NCBI GenBank assembly: GCA_022495005.1
Contig: JAGYXB010001071.1
Span: forward strand, 806,001-870,000
Direction of reading: 5' to 3'
DNA: 64,000 nucleotides
DNA from: Rhyacophila brunnea
Lineage: Eukaryota > Arthropoda > Insecta > Trichoptera > Rhyacophilidae
Positions 35,243 through 47,158 of this stretch are shown in pieces (position 1 is the stretch's first letter; each line of letters begins with the position of its first letter). The position numbers and the translations under genes are program-made. The notes beneath the pieces were generated by a model. That model had not been told where the DNA came from. It worked only from the letters and a program-made list of their open reading frames with translations, and searched no databases.

Positions 35243-36561
35243 TAGGGTAAGGTTGCTATGATTGGACCACTTAACTTTGTGATGGTGTAACTCATCAAAT
35301 ATTATTGATAAAATAAAACAAATTGTTCATTTCAATGTATTATTTACTTTATTATGTATACACTTAGCATCAGTCCAATAAAATTAACCGTTTTCGAGAT
35401 TTAACAGGAAAACCAAATTTTTGTTTGATGCCGTCTTTGGACCTCATGCTCCTTGATTGGACCACTAGGTTTCTATCATTGGACTTTGAAAAAATAATAA
35501 TAATTTACACACGTGGTCCAATCAAGGTGCTTTATAATAATATTTTATAAAAATGAAACAAAAGTACATTTTAATAATAGTAGGTATCGTATATTATAAT
35601 ATAGACTGTGATTGTGATTATGCAGATAATTATTATTTATGTATTGCATAAAGGACAAATATATTTTTTGCACCTTTATTAACGCAAGCGCAGACTTCGT
35701 GGATCCAGGCTTGACGCATTAGGCATTGTATCATATCCTCTACGGAACACTGGAGGCAGATTTTTCAAAACCATTTCTCAATATCTTTATTGCATTTTTG
35801 ATTTGAAGTGTTTTTTTACTTTTCGCCTTTTGTTTCGGCGTCTTGATACTTGCTTGCTCCAAAGTCCTTTTATACGGTGACGATGTCAATTCCGTTGTGT
35901 GTTGTGTTTTACGACTTCTTTACAAGTAATTGTTGTACAATTTTTTTGATTGCTTCCATCTAATCTTCGTTTCAGTGTCGCTTTAGGAACTCCAAACATT
36001 CGACTTGCCGCGTTCAAACCTACTTCTTTTTTCCTTAATGCCTGTACCTAATGCCAATGACATGCTGGGCTCATTCCAGGTTTTGTAATTCATTATAGAA
36101 TGCAAAAAAGAATATAATGTGAAAAATGTTATAAAATCGTTCCCATGATTGAACCGGTCCAATGGTAGAGGTTACCCATGGTCCAATGATAGCAACTATG
36201 GGTGCTGTCACAAAAACAAGTTTCACAAAAAAACCAAAGTTATAGCGTAACAACTATTATAATAGTTGCAAATAGTAATAAATTACCTAATATAATTGAT
36301 GTAAGTACAACCAAATATAGTTAATGGAATCATAGTTTTATTAGTTTTAGTTTTACTCGATTATTATATTTTAAGCACGATGAACACACTAACGAACGTG
36401 ACTCATTTACCACGTCCAAGACGAGACTGAAATAAGAGAGGCCCGGAAGAGGCATGGAAAGCTTGCTTTGTGAGGTCACTGATGGTTTCTAACTTCTTTT
36501 ATTTCTGATATAACTACGTGGTCCAATGAAAGCACTGGTCCAATGATCGCAACCTTCCCCT
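35243..36561 (-). mobile_element. pogo-family DNA transposon relic
   Basis: Inverted ends TAGGGTAAGGTTGCTATGAT (left) and GATCGCAACCTTCCCCTA (right), with TA at each border as expected for the Tc1/mariner/pogo TA target. The motif TGGTCCAAT or its complement ATTGGACCA recurs along both arms (35264, 35517, 36178, 36521, 36537). The minus strand encodes the psq helix-turn-helix relic described next. Most of the DDE transposase is deleted. Confidence 0.75.
35886..36093 (-). pseudogene. pogo transposase N-terminus (psq/CENPB-type HTH)
   Basis: Starts at ATG (36093) with MNYKTWNEPSMSLALGTG. After one frameshift near 36035 it continues KKEVGLNAASRMFGVPKATLKRRLDGSN. The spacing W..E.M..A...K..G...A...F.VP..TL..R is that of the pipsqueak-type HTH at the N-terminus of pogo/Tigger transposases, which binds the element's ends. 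It stops at 35886. Broken and truncated, so not functional. Confidence 0.75.
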
Positions 36562-36702
36562 AATTATTTCCTATACATAATATGCATGTGGATAAAAATG
36601 AACACTATCTAAGTACTATGCAAATTCGAGTTCGAACTTTCGAAAATGTCCCTCTGAGGCGAACGAAGCCGGTCCAGATATATTTAATAATAGCGGAATA
36701 AT

Positions 36703-36900
36703 TATCGTAGTAGATTTTTGGGTTTCCACCGTGTGTCGAAGATGGAAGAAGGACGTTTCGGGCTCGCTGCAGAGGGCATTGTCAAGATATTTCATCATAA
36801 AACATATCATATCTTGATAATGGCCTCTGCAACGAGCCCGAAACGTCGAGGAAAGAAGGAAGAAGAACACACGGTGGGAACCCAATAATCTACTACGATA
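36703..36900. repeat. foldback with two hammerhead-like motifs, family D
   Basis: Left arm (36703-36790) and right arm (36809-36900) are inverted copies separated by under 20 bases. The arms carry ATCGTAGTAGATTTTTGGG, CACCGTGTGT and GACGTTTCGGGCTCG with complements. Each arm contains TTGAYAATGSCCTCTGCA..GAGCCCGAAACGTC, related to 27778-27822. Likely head-to-head ends of a Penelope-like or similar element. Confidence 0.65.
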
Positions 36901-37969
36901 AAAACAACCGTGAAAGCCTCAAAAATTAATTATATTGCGGGATAATTACCTACTAAAAATTTCTAATGTCTAATGCTTAAGGTACGCGCTTCTGATCTAG
37001 GGCTCCGGGTTAGATACCACAGTACCATAGAGGTCACAGTACATTTGCTTGATTTTCTGAAAGACATACTGTTGTTATGATTGTTTCACAAATACATTAA
37101 TGATATTTATTTTGATCCTCACGGCACGTTGTAGTGTTAAATACCTATATAATTTTATATATTTATGTGGTTTTCTCTCATTGCCTGTGTATTTATTTGA
37201 TCATTTCGCATCTACTACTGCACTACTGTTTTATTACATTACAGTCATTAGGCTCATGGCCGGTTACAGTGTTAAAAAATAGTAATATGAAGATTTATTT
37301 TTCCATAATTAGAAATATAAGGAACAATTATTGGCTTTAGTGAAAGTCTGACACATTTTTCGATCCTTTAGAAATTCTGTGTAAATGATATTGTTGGATG
37401 GAATAGTCCATGCTCACTATATAGTGCCAAAATTAATATAGTGTTTGTGTATATGTAGGTATATTAACCATTGAATTACGTAGTAAACTTAATAACCCCG
37501 GGTTGACGGCACATGTTTACAGGTTGGACCAAAATGTTTGCCGAATGAAAATGTTTCAAGATATTTTCCGCCTTTTTGTGCCAGCGCGGTCTCAACCCAC
37601 CCCCGGGGCCTTCGCCATCCCCCGTGTCTCGTCTCGGAAATAAACCTTTCCACCTAAAAATGTAGAGTGGATGAAAGAAGCTTTTCAATATATTTATTTA
37701 AAAGATTTACGCGTATACCCTGCAAAGCTGTACGCAGCTTTGTGATTCTCACGGCTTTCTTTTTCTTCTATTTTGCCGTTTGTAAGCAGAGCTTTTGAAG
37801 GCTAGCAAGGGATTAATAATGCCTGCAATAAGACGTCTACACATTCTATATACGTAGGTACCTATATTAATATAAGTTATCAGCCATTCATACAACTTGT
37901 AATTAAGTAAAATACACGCGTCTGACCAAATCTACATAATATAAGTCTTACTTGTATAATATTTTGTAG
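36901..37969. other. no gene seen
   Basis: Includes a GC-richer patch at about 37570-37640 (CCAGCGCGGTCTCAACCC, GGGGCCTTCGCC). No exon support. Confidence 0.45.
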
Positions 37970-38573
37970 TAGTGGCGAAGGGTGGAGGTAGGCTGCTAAG
38001 ATCCGACACAAATAGTGCACACTAAACTTTGTCAGTCATAAGTAAACTATATTCATTGAATTAAGACAACCATTAAGGTACAGATTGTGTTGGTTAGTTT
38101 TTAAAATCCTATCCTACCTTATAATCAAACCTTGCGAAACCATGCCATAATAGATACATATAGTCAAAAAATATTAGCATAAAGTATCTAAAATAATGCC
38201 ATTAAATCATACATTATTTTGGATATTATATGAATAAAAGATTTTTTTTTTATCGATTATGGTTTGGTATAGGCAAGGCAAAGTGATTTTTTTTTTTAAA
38301 TTGACCAACATATGCAATATGTATCTTTTAATTCAAAGAAAACAAATAAGCGTAACTGAGGAAGGAAGTGCGCACTAGTTTTTACGGATCGCCCATAACG
38401 CACCAAAACTATTACGGTTTGGCTTAGGTAGGGTTTAATTGATTTTTGAAAACTAACCAACACTATCTGTAAATTATGGGTTTGGTTCAATAAAAACAAA
38501 TACATATGACTAACAGTTTTATGTACACTATTTATGTTGGGTCTTAACAGCGTACCTCCACCCTTCGCCACTG
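37970..38573 (+). mobile_element. hAT MITE family 1, copy
   Basis: Left end TAGTGGCGAAGGGTGGAGG (first base changed), right end CTCCACCCTTCGCCACTG. Body collinear with 30309-30891. No matching target duplication found, suggesting age or a secondary rearrangement. Confidence 0.85.
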
Positions 38574-38743
38574 ATATAGATACTTATTACATATTTTATT
38601 TATATACAGCATTTTTATTGCAATCCAGGCGCCATGCTTTCTAACTAGGTAAAGCTACCGAAGCAATTATTAATAACTCAGAAATTTTCCAATAATAATA
38701 TGCAACTGCTGTGTTTTGGATTTTTTTTCATTTTTCCGAATTA

Positions 38744-39322
38744 CAGTCTAACTTCGTTATTACGATCACGGAAATAGCGAGATCTCCGATGTAATGAGTA
38801 AACATTCGTTGACATTTTAGTTTATGATTTTTTTTCATACATTTATTCACTTTTATAACGAGCTACTTCTCGGGTATACCGAGCAGAACTGTTCATGTGT
38901 CGATCGTTTAAAAACAACATTTTCGACGCTAAGCAATAAAATCTGACCGGGCAGACCGATGCCGCCGGGATCGGATTACGTTTATGACACTAGTTAAGTG
39001 TCTAAGTACCTAATTGGTGTTTTCGCCGACAACATTGAAAAAGTATCCACGCGTATGGTTGAAATTGCATGTAAAAAATCCAAGCTTGGTGAAGTCAGTA
39101 GGTACCTACCAGCGCCGGCGGCTCAGCATTTCATTACAATAAACAACTTCTTTTGTAGTTTATGAATGCCTTGTTTGTTTCGGGGATTTTTACGATGTTT
39201 TTCAGATTTTTTATGTTCTATGCTTAAATAGAACGTGGCGCGAAAAATGTTATATAATGAGTAATGCTTATAACGAGAAAATTCAGTCGGTCTCATTTTC
39301 CTCGTAATAACCAAGTTCGACT
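38744..39322. mobile_element. pogo/Tigger-like MITE
   Basis: Left end CAGTCTAACTTCGTTATTAC preceded by TA, right end GTAATAACCAAGTTCGACT. The inverted ends resemble the CAGTYRAACCTCGTTATAACGA termini of pogo/Tigger elements. A CG-rich centre (GGCAGACCGATGCCGCCG) is not coding. About 579 bp. Confidence 0.7.
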
Positions 39323-39539
39323 TTTTTGAAATTTATGTAAGTATTTCAAGTTCATAAAAATAAAAAATGTAATTTGTTCCTTTTCGCATAAATACACCTA
39401 ATTATTATTTCCACTTCTGTTTTCTTTCTCTAAATCCGTTCACTGCTCTGAGACTTACTTAAATTAAGGTTTAATTTTCTTATCCGCCTCTCGGTCAATT
39501 ATTGCGTTATAAAATATGTCAGTTCAAATGAAACAGAAT

Positions 39540-39745
39540 CGTTAGGGCCGGTGCAGACGGCGCAATTGCCGCTGCGATTATACTGAAAGATCCGAATGCA
39601 GATTAATAATAATGGCTGCCGCCGGCGTTTCCCTTCGGGCGGGAAAGTCTTTTTGTCAGGCATTTCAGTATAAGGATTATTAAGAGGGATTATCGTCGGT
39701 CGTTTGTCGTTGTCGGTCAACCCGCAGCCCTAATTCTCCGCCTGG
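39540..39745 (+). repeat. dispersed repeat family E, copy 1
   Basis: Contains CAGGCATTTCAGTATAAGGATTATT..CGTCGGTCGTTTGTCG and GTCGGTCAACCCG, shared in order with 40978-41060. The CG-rich left part (GGTGCAGACGGCGCAATTGC) is only in this copy. Class unknown. Confidence 0.6.
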
Positions 39746-40975
39746 AATATTCGACGAATGTTATTAATCGTAAAGAGTAAATACAATTCTTCGAATATAA
39801 AATAATATTGGTTTAGAATGTTTAGATTAAAGGTGGTCTATTCGATTTTTGAATTTCGGAGTATTTATCAAAAATAATTATTATTCATACATTCGACAAT
39901 AAATTCTGATAAATCATACAAAGATTCGTAGAAACGGAAAATAACATTAATTCAATTAAACAGTGGTTCGACTCGATATATATAATTATTATAAAATCGT
40001 GTCAGTGTGTTTCCCTATTTGATTTATCATTATGAATTGGTTTCAGAAACATATTTGTATAAGTTGTTGTTAAAAATGTCTTTCTAATTCAGCGATACAC
40101 CGGTCATTATAAAAATATTCGAATTAAGTAGATATCAACTATAATTAAATTAATAAAATAAAACACATGTCACGGGTTAATTTTCAAATTTGATCAAATC
40201 CACTTTTGGAAAAACTGAGAAAATGCGATATTTTCACTCATCCTTCTTAAAAGGTTGTGCTTACTAACAACAAAACCAACACGTGATCACATTCATAATG
40301 TCTGGCATTTAGTGAAATGACGTATGCCTTTACGGTGACGTGTTTGGTTACAATGGATATGACGCTGTTTGAAAATAAACCTGCTGGATTTATCCTCTAT
40401 TGAAAATTAGTCACATGTATTATAAGTTTTTTAAGCGATTTGATGCTAAATTTAGTTGAATTCTTAAAATCACACATTGTCAAGCTTTAGTTAGAAGGTG
40501 ATCTAGTATTATTTCCAGTATTTTTTTAAGAGGATGAAACTGGTTCTGATGTTTGTTTCATTGTGTGAAATAAGTATTTTATATAAATATACTTACCAAT
40601 TGTGTTTTCCTTTTATTACTGGTATCTCTTTCTACCAAGAATTGGGATTTCATACCATTTAAATTGAAGTGATTATATCTGCTTTCAAGAGAATCAACGT
40701 TTATTTGGTTTTATAATATAACTTTATCACTTTGTAGTACCTACCCGAAATATGTGTCGAATACCAAGTGATAATCTCATTTTATAAATGTATTTTCAGG
40801 ATTATGATTTTTTTATATCAAAAGCTCTACGAACCATCAATCAATAATTATCTCGTAACCAATGAATATGATTTGCCCGTTTTAAGGTGGCATTATTGCT
40901 GTTAGATGACGTTTACTGTGTAATAATTCATTTTTGATGAATATATTATTATCTAGTGTCAATTAATTTCCCTCG
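39746..40975. other. no gene seen
   Basis: AT-rich, no element ends recognised. Confidence 0.5.
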
Positions 40976-40977
40976 AC

Positions 40978-41075
40978 CAGCTAGCCGACAACCCTTTTCG
41001 CTAGGCATTTTCGTATAAGGATTATCGCCGGCCGTTTTGTCGGTGTCGGTCAACCCGAAAAGCTCCCATTCCGAG
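40978..41075 (+). repeat. dispersed repeat family E, copy 2
   Basis: Shares AGGCATTT(T/C)(C/A)GTATAAGGATTA, CGGTCGTTT-like and GTCGGTCAACCCG with 39655-39725, in the same orientation about 1.3 kb downstream. Confidence 0.6.
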
Positions 41076-41458
41076 AATGCTTTTAGCTTTTGCGCAAATG
41101 TTTATTTCTCTCGAGCTTTTATTTCATTATTCGTTGTCGTGTAATAATTACTTACACTTCGTAAACAAAGCGTTAGAAGTTGACTTGGGTAAACTCGAAA
41201 GGATTTTGAAAAATCATGAAGCTAATCCAAATATAGTTTGAAAGATAGTAGATTATTTTTATTACCGAACAATTATATTATATCAAGTTATTATATTATA
41301 TTGAATGCAACAGCTTTCGGGTAGATAACACAAATAGGGAGGGACCATGGGACTTATGAATGTTACCTACTTTTCTAACATGGCAACGTTTAATTTGTCT
41401 TTGATCAGTAGTGTCAGTTATTATTAGTGGTTATTCTCATAGTAGGTACAGCAATTAA

Positions 41459-42189
41459 GGGGGGACATGCTCAGCGCACGTCAAAATGGAGCTATTATGC
41501 TATTTTCAAAGCATGATCCTGGACATTCTTTAAACGTTGTAGATAGCGTACCGTTTAAAAAAAATGTCAATTTATGGCTACGGCCCTATGTTGTAGCTTA
41601 ACCACTGGGAAATGCCAATAGAAATGGCGTATTTCAAAAAAATACTTATTTATTCTTAGGTCAATAATTATTATAAAGCAAATGTTATTCGTAGAATGTT
41701 TATCACATTTGAATGGTCAAAGACATAGCTTATAATCAGTATCTTTAAAATTATCTTTAAATGTGTAAATCTTGCCCATTTTTTGAATAATAAAATGCCT
41801 AATTTTTGTCAAATTTGGGATCACACAGATTATCAATATATTTTTTTATCGTAAATATTTCACTATAATAATGTCGACATAAATTATTCTGATGGTTTTA
41901 TAAATGCGTTTAAAAATTAATAAATGTAAACAATCTTAACACCACTTCACATGGACGTACTGAAATATGACTATATTCTAAAACTTTACAGCGAGAGGTT
42001 TAAAAGAATACTATGTTATGTAATAAAAATACTTTATGCAGTCATCAAATGTTTAAAATAAATATAAAGGATAATAATGCTTCAAAATTATGTAAATAGA
42101 TTATCTACAACGTTTAAGAAATGTCCAGGATCATGCTTTGAAAATAGCATAAAAGCTCCATTTTGACGTACGCTGAGCAATGTGGGCCG
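41459..42189. mobile_element. TTAA-flanked foldback (piggyBac-like MITE)
   Basis: Exactly TTAA at both borders (41455-41458 and 42190-42193), the piggyBac target. Inverted arms of about 75 bases carry GCTCAGCGCACGTCAAAATG, GCATGATCCTGGACATT and AACGTTGTAGATA. The outermost 12 bases match less well (GGGGGGACAT against CGGCCCACAT). 731 bp, no transposase. Confidence 0.7.
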
Positions 42190-42193
42190 TTAA

Positions 42194-42762
42194 TTTAATT
42201 ACTTACTAGAAAACTCACGACTACTGATTGTTTAAAAAAATCCATCGACGAACCTGACAAGTCTATGAATATTAATTTAGGTAACGATGTTTTCCATCCG
42301 TGACGGTAAACGAAAATACATGGACATTTCTATCAGAGCGTGTTAAATGTTCAAGAAGAAAAATGTTCATAAACATCTTTGATACAAGTTTTGAACAATT
42401 TATATAGTACAGTGTTGTTCATCAAACCGGCGTTATTGTAGACTTAGTATACCTAATGTTATTTTTACGACCTTACCGTATGCATGCCACAAAAAACGCG
42501 CTCTACGATTCCATGCGCCGGCCATATCATATGAGCGTGTATACACGCTGTACTTAACACTCACTATTCTAGCCCAGTTTGATTGTTTTTAAATAATTTA
42601 ATATATTGTACGCACATTGATACCATGGTGAAAGAGTTTACCGAAGTACAAGTCTTTAATATATTTCCAAAAGATATGTTTATAAAATTTTATTTTTTCA
42701 TAGAAATTCGCAGGCCGCTGGGTTCACCGCCACGTTAATACATTCCGAAATTTCGTGGATTA
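42194..42762. other. no gene seen
   Basis: Non-coding, no element recognised. Confidence 0.5.
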
Positions 42763-42765
42763 TTA

Positions 42766-42916
42766 TGCCTGGTCCACACCGGCAACAAGTCGCGCGACAA
42801 CTCGTTAAATTTTACGATTATTATCATAATTGCTTAAGAAATTTTACGATAATTATCATGTTTATCGTAAAATTTAACGAGTTGTCGCGCGACTAGTTTT
42901 CGGTGTGGCCGCACTT
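42766..42916 (-). mobile_element. Harbinger-like 151-bp MITE, copy 3
   Basis: Third 151-bp copy, in the opposite orientation (left TGCCTGGTCC, right GGCCGCACTT), flanked by TTA at 42763-42765 and 42917-42919. All three copies share exact length and target type. Confidence 0.88.
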
Positions 42917-42974
42917 TTATGTTAACCAATGAGCTTAGAAAGTTTTGCCGCCCTTACTGGTAAATCAATGGTAT

Positions 42975-43620
42975 AAACTGCCACTCTAATGTGTCAGTCG
43001 TATATTTACCATGGGTGACGCGAATACCGGGCCGCGGTAAACAATTCACGCTAAGCGATGGTGCCCATAGAACGCGTCGAGCGGGCGAAGTCCGCGTATG
43101 CAGCGTTTATTCCTAACCATAATCACACGTCTCGTGCCGCGCATTACCCTTCACCTATGAAATAAGCGGCCCAAGCAGCACAAAATAATTATTATTACAG
43201 TGCCTCTCATAACAAAGCAATAAAAATATTATATTATTTCGGGGCTTGTAATTAATATTTACGACGACATTATTCAAACAGCGATAAACTTGACACGCAA
43301 TAAAATTAAACAATGATTCTCTGTTATTAAATAATTGCTTTTCGCCCGTCGATCGACGAGGCCTCGAGCAGCGTAATTTTGGTAGCCGTGTTCAATGAAT
43401 GGACTCCATTGTATTTTCTTTCATTCGTATCGCTGAGAAGCGGTGATTCGCGAAAAAACGATGATTCATGCGGCGGGCGCGTATAATGCGTCGTGAAATC
43501 CAGTGGGCGCTGGCGTATTTGATTACGTTGTATTTTCGTTGATTTACGCGCCACTTGTAGAAATTTTGCGCGAGCGCCGCACTCGCTACGTCAATGGGCT
43601 TTATGCCAAAGAGTACAAAA
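42975..43620. other. GC/CpG-rich unique island, candidate regulatory DNA
   Basis: About 600 bases with many CpG words (GAATACCGGGCCGCGG, GAACGCGTCGAGCGGGCG, CGCGAGCGCCGCACTCGC) in an otherwise AT-rich window and no repeat copy here. The minus-strand frame 43327-43554 has no domain. It may be a conserved enhancer or an unmapped promoter. Confidence 0.4.
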
Positions 43621-44694
43621 CTTCACCGGCTATAATTTAAATTCAAATTCTATTAAGTTTTATTAAGAAATCCTGGCACAGCTCAAGAAACCCTGGTTGA
43701 GGATTGTTTGTATAATATATGAAGGCCACCAAAAACTATGTATGCTTAGTTTTTACTTGCCAATATTTATTAAGGTTATCGATTAATCAGTTTTTAAGCT
43801 TTATTTTTATTAACCGTTTTACTCACTCAAGTATTTTATTAGACACATAATACTGATGTGTACTTCAAAGCCTAAAATGATATGTAGATAAATTCATAAA
43901 AGTTCTTTGAGAATCTTTCCCCGTATTTTGTCCGATATATTCCATTTCATGTTTTGACATTTTCATTTTCTTTTTTGATATCTCTGCCTCTTTTAATTCT
44001 ATTACTACGCGTACCTGTTGTCTCCCTCTGATGCCAAACAATCTATTTTGTTGCTAGCCAAACGGTCGTGAAGGTTACCCATTTTAAATGTTTCATATTT
44101 TCACTTGTACCGTTTTTGTACTGAAAGTTTACTAAAGAATTTGTGATGTCAAGGACGAAATAAATATTTATAAAAACATTTTCCTAGTCCCGGAATTTAA
44201 AAATAGGTACCTATGTAAATATGTACATACTTAATTTTATCTGTCTGTATTTTTAATATTATTTCGCTACTCAGGGTATGTTTACAATTTTACAAAATAT
44301 TAATATATTTTAAATAAATATAAATAAAACCCCTTTAGGCATTTTCTTACGTCGATTTTCTATGTACGGGATTGTGAATGATTGTATTGGTTTATTTTTT
44401 GTGTACCAACTTATCTGTTTAATTGATTATATCATGACCTATTTTATGTAAATTTTAGAGATTTTTTAGGCTTCGGGTTTTATATACTCCCAGTTGTGAG
44501 AAATACACATCACTCCATATCACTCAATAATTGTGTCATTAGTTTGAACTATTTTGAACCCTTTTATTAATTTTTTGGCGAATCAATTGTGTCACCTGCG
44601 TCAAAGAAAATCGCCTCTGTCTACTCTTCAAGTCATCATATCCTTCACCGGATGAAGGTTGTCTTAACTTCCTAAACGATTGAAGAAAATGTAG
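43621..44694. other. no gene seen
   Basis: AT-rich non-coding DNA. Confidence 0.5.
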
Positions 44695-44702
44695 GTACCT
44701 AT

Positions 44703-45589
44703 CAGTGGCGAAGGGTGACTTTTGGAAACAGGTAGGCTGTGGAGAAAACACACTTGTTAGATGTATTTATTATATATGTATAAATTAATCCGACATAACT
44801 ACTGATGAATAGGTAGGTACAGAAAAACCGATGAAATTTCAAAAGCTCACTGATGGTATAAAATTAAGCAATTAATTTGAATTATGTATTTTCTTAAATA
44901 TAAACGCAATATACGCTCAAAATATATTGAAAATATCCGTTGTTGTGAATCTGTTCCATAACAATTTATAATTTAACCTTGTAAACTAGACATTTTAAAA
45001 TACTTCTATATTTAAAACACAGACTTAGATACAATATCAGATTTCAACTTACATAATTGGCTGAATAAATTGTCTTAGTCTATAAATAAACCAACTGACA
45101 AATAAAAATCACGAGATAAATTATTTATTATTTTTAACAACAACCAATATTTATATGTGATTGAATCCCTAGAAATATTTTTTTTTAAATTATCTTAAAA
45201 ATTATTTTGAATAAATGTGCACTTACGTAAAATTTAAGCCCTCCTTAAATAGCTTACCAATTTATATGGGCCGCCGCAGACGTCTTGAAATTATGAGAAA
45301 CAAACTTCATATAAAAAAAAATTCGATTTCGAACGTAATCCATACAATATGTGAAGCGAAACGAGATGTCGCTTATTTTTTTAAACCTTCGAGACATGCC
45401 ATAAATGGTGCTTATTGAAATAGTGGAAAAGATCGTAAAATTATTATGACAATTATACGATAGATGTCGTTGGGCATATTGAATATATTATTATGTGATT
45501 ATATTATTTAATATGTCTATAAAATAAAAAATATTTTTCTTAAGAAGGTAGGCTTTAAATAATCGCCTAGTATGGAGTCTTCGCCACTG
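44703..45589 (+). mobile_element. hAT MITE family 2, copy 2
   Basis: CAGTGGCGAAGGGTGACT at the left and GGAGTCTTCGCCACTG at the right. Target duplication GTACCTAT (44695-44702) and GTACCTAC (45590-45597). It is very similar to 4626-5527 along its whole length. The open frame at 45215-45418 falls inside and is chance. Confidence 0.9.
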
Positions 45590-45597
45590 GTACCTAC

Positions 45598-46163
45598 TTT
45601 GTATTTCATAACGATTTTTTGTCGTACGGTCAAAACCGTATAATGTGAAAGAAGCGTTACACACTAAACATAATGAAAATATATTTTCATGAACAGACAT
45701 CATAAGTATTGTACACGGTTTTAAACCGCATACGGTTTCAGTCTATGGATGTCCTCTCAATTACCCACCTAAATACAGACACAAATTTAATAATACGCTT
45801 CACAATCGGTTACTAAAAGTACAGTACGTTATCGATTTGCCCGCCAAACAATAATGCGTGCTACAATCTCTGTTTTCCAAAACGGTCGCCTAATGCCGCC
45901 TAATCCGGTGAAATCTCTTCATCCCGCGCTTTCCACTCGGCCTAATTACGTTACCACACATTATAATGCCTGCCGTCAGAATACGGCACGCTTTTAGCTT
46001 TCCGCGTTAAAATTTTAAAATTTGTTGTACGCAGTTAACACGGAAAATGTAGGGAGAGGAAAATAAATAATCGTAAAAATGTGTAATGTAATTCTCCCTA
46101 AGCGCTGCTACCTCGCGCCAAGCTAAATAATCCGACCGGCGAACCGTTTCATATTGTATCTGT
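45598..46163. other. no gene seen; mixed-composition block at 45840-46015
   Basis: The block (CGGTCGCCTAATGCCGCC, CGCTTTCCACTCGGCC, GCCGTCAGAATACGGC) is GC-richer and unique here, another candidate conserved non-coding stretch. Confidence 0.4.
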
Positions 46164-46171
46164 CTGTGCGG

Positions 46172-46942
46172 CAGTGGCGAAGGGTGACTTTTGGAAAGAG
46201 GTAGGCTGTGGAGATCTGATAAAAATAGCACACTTGTCAGGTATACTTACGAGAATAGTACGATATTTACTACTAATGAATAGGTACACACTAGTAACTG
46301 ACAACGACACACTAATTCAATGAAACTTCAAAAACTTATTAACGACATAAAAATGAACGATGTGTTTAAATTACGTATTTTTCAAAACATGTATATCCAT
46401 CAAAAATCATTAGATAAAATTTATTTTTATTTATAAAAACAATCTATACTTACTAAACGCCGTTGAAATTATTTTTTTAATTATCTAATTATTAATGATT
46501 TTGGGCAAAGTGCGCAGTCGTGACTACATTATTATGCGCGAATGTTTTAGGCTCTGCGATAGGAGCTTACCTTATTCCGTACAAATCAGCAGACTTGCTG
46601 AGGTTACGAGACGTAAAGTCCATACGAAAAAAATTCAGAATTATTTCACACATAATCGGAGATTTATTTACTTCGAGACGTCGCGGCGTTTATTGTTTAT
46701 TTACGGCGCGCTGTGGTATATTTTTTAATACCTTTGCAGTTGTTTTGTAAACTGTGTAATACTGTAATACATTCCTAGATAATATACGACATCTCTCGTT
46801 GGCAAAATAAATTATTGTTATATAACATAAAATAATGAAGTGATTAAGTATATAATATAGATATGTCAATATGAAATTAAAAAATATTTTTCTAAAGAAG
46901 GTAGGCTTTAAATAATCGCCTAGTATGGAGTCTTCGCCACTG
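46172..46942 (+). mobile_element. hAT MITE family 2, copy with perfect target duplication
   Basis: CTGTGCGG at 46164-46171 and exactly again at 46943-46950. Ends CAGTGGCGAAGGGTGACT and GTCTTCGCCACTG are intact. The body (771 bp) is related to the other two copies at both ends but differs in the middle, so it is a separate subfamily. Open frames at 46495-46750 and 46007-46231 are chance. Confidence 0.95.
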
Positions 46943-47158
46943 CTGTGCGGTGTACTTAATAGGGTCGGAATACCAAATCCCGGTATATGTGTTTATTAAA
47001 TATACTTATTATAAAAATATCCGGGATTTACAAATGACACGACTTTTTAAAAAAAATGTTAATAAACTATACTTGTGTAAGTTTAGTAGTATTTATATTT
47101 AGTTACCTATCTATATTATTAATCTTTATAATAATTACTTAGTTAAGTAAGCTGGCGC

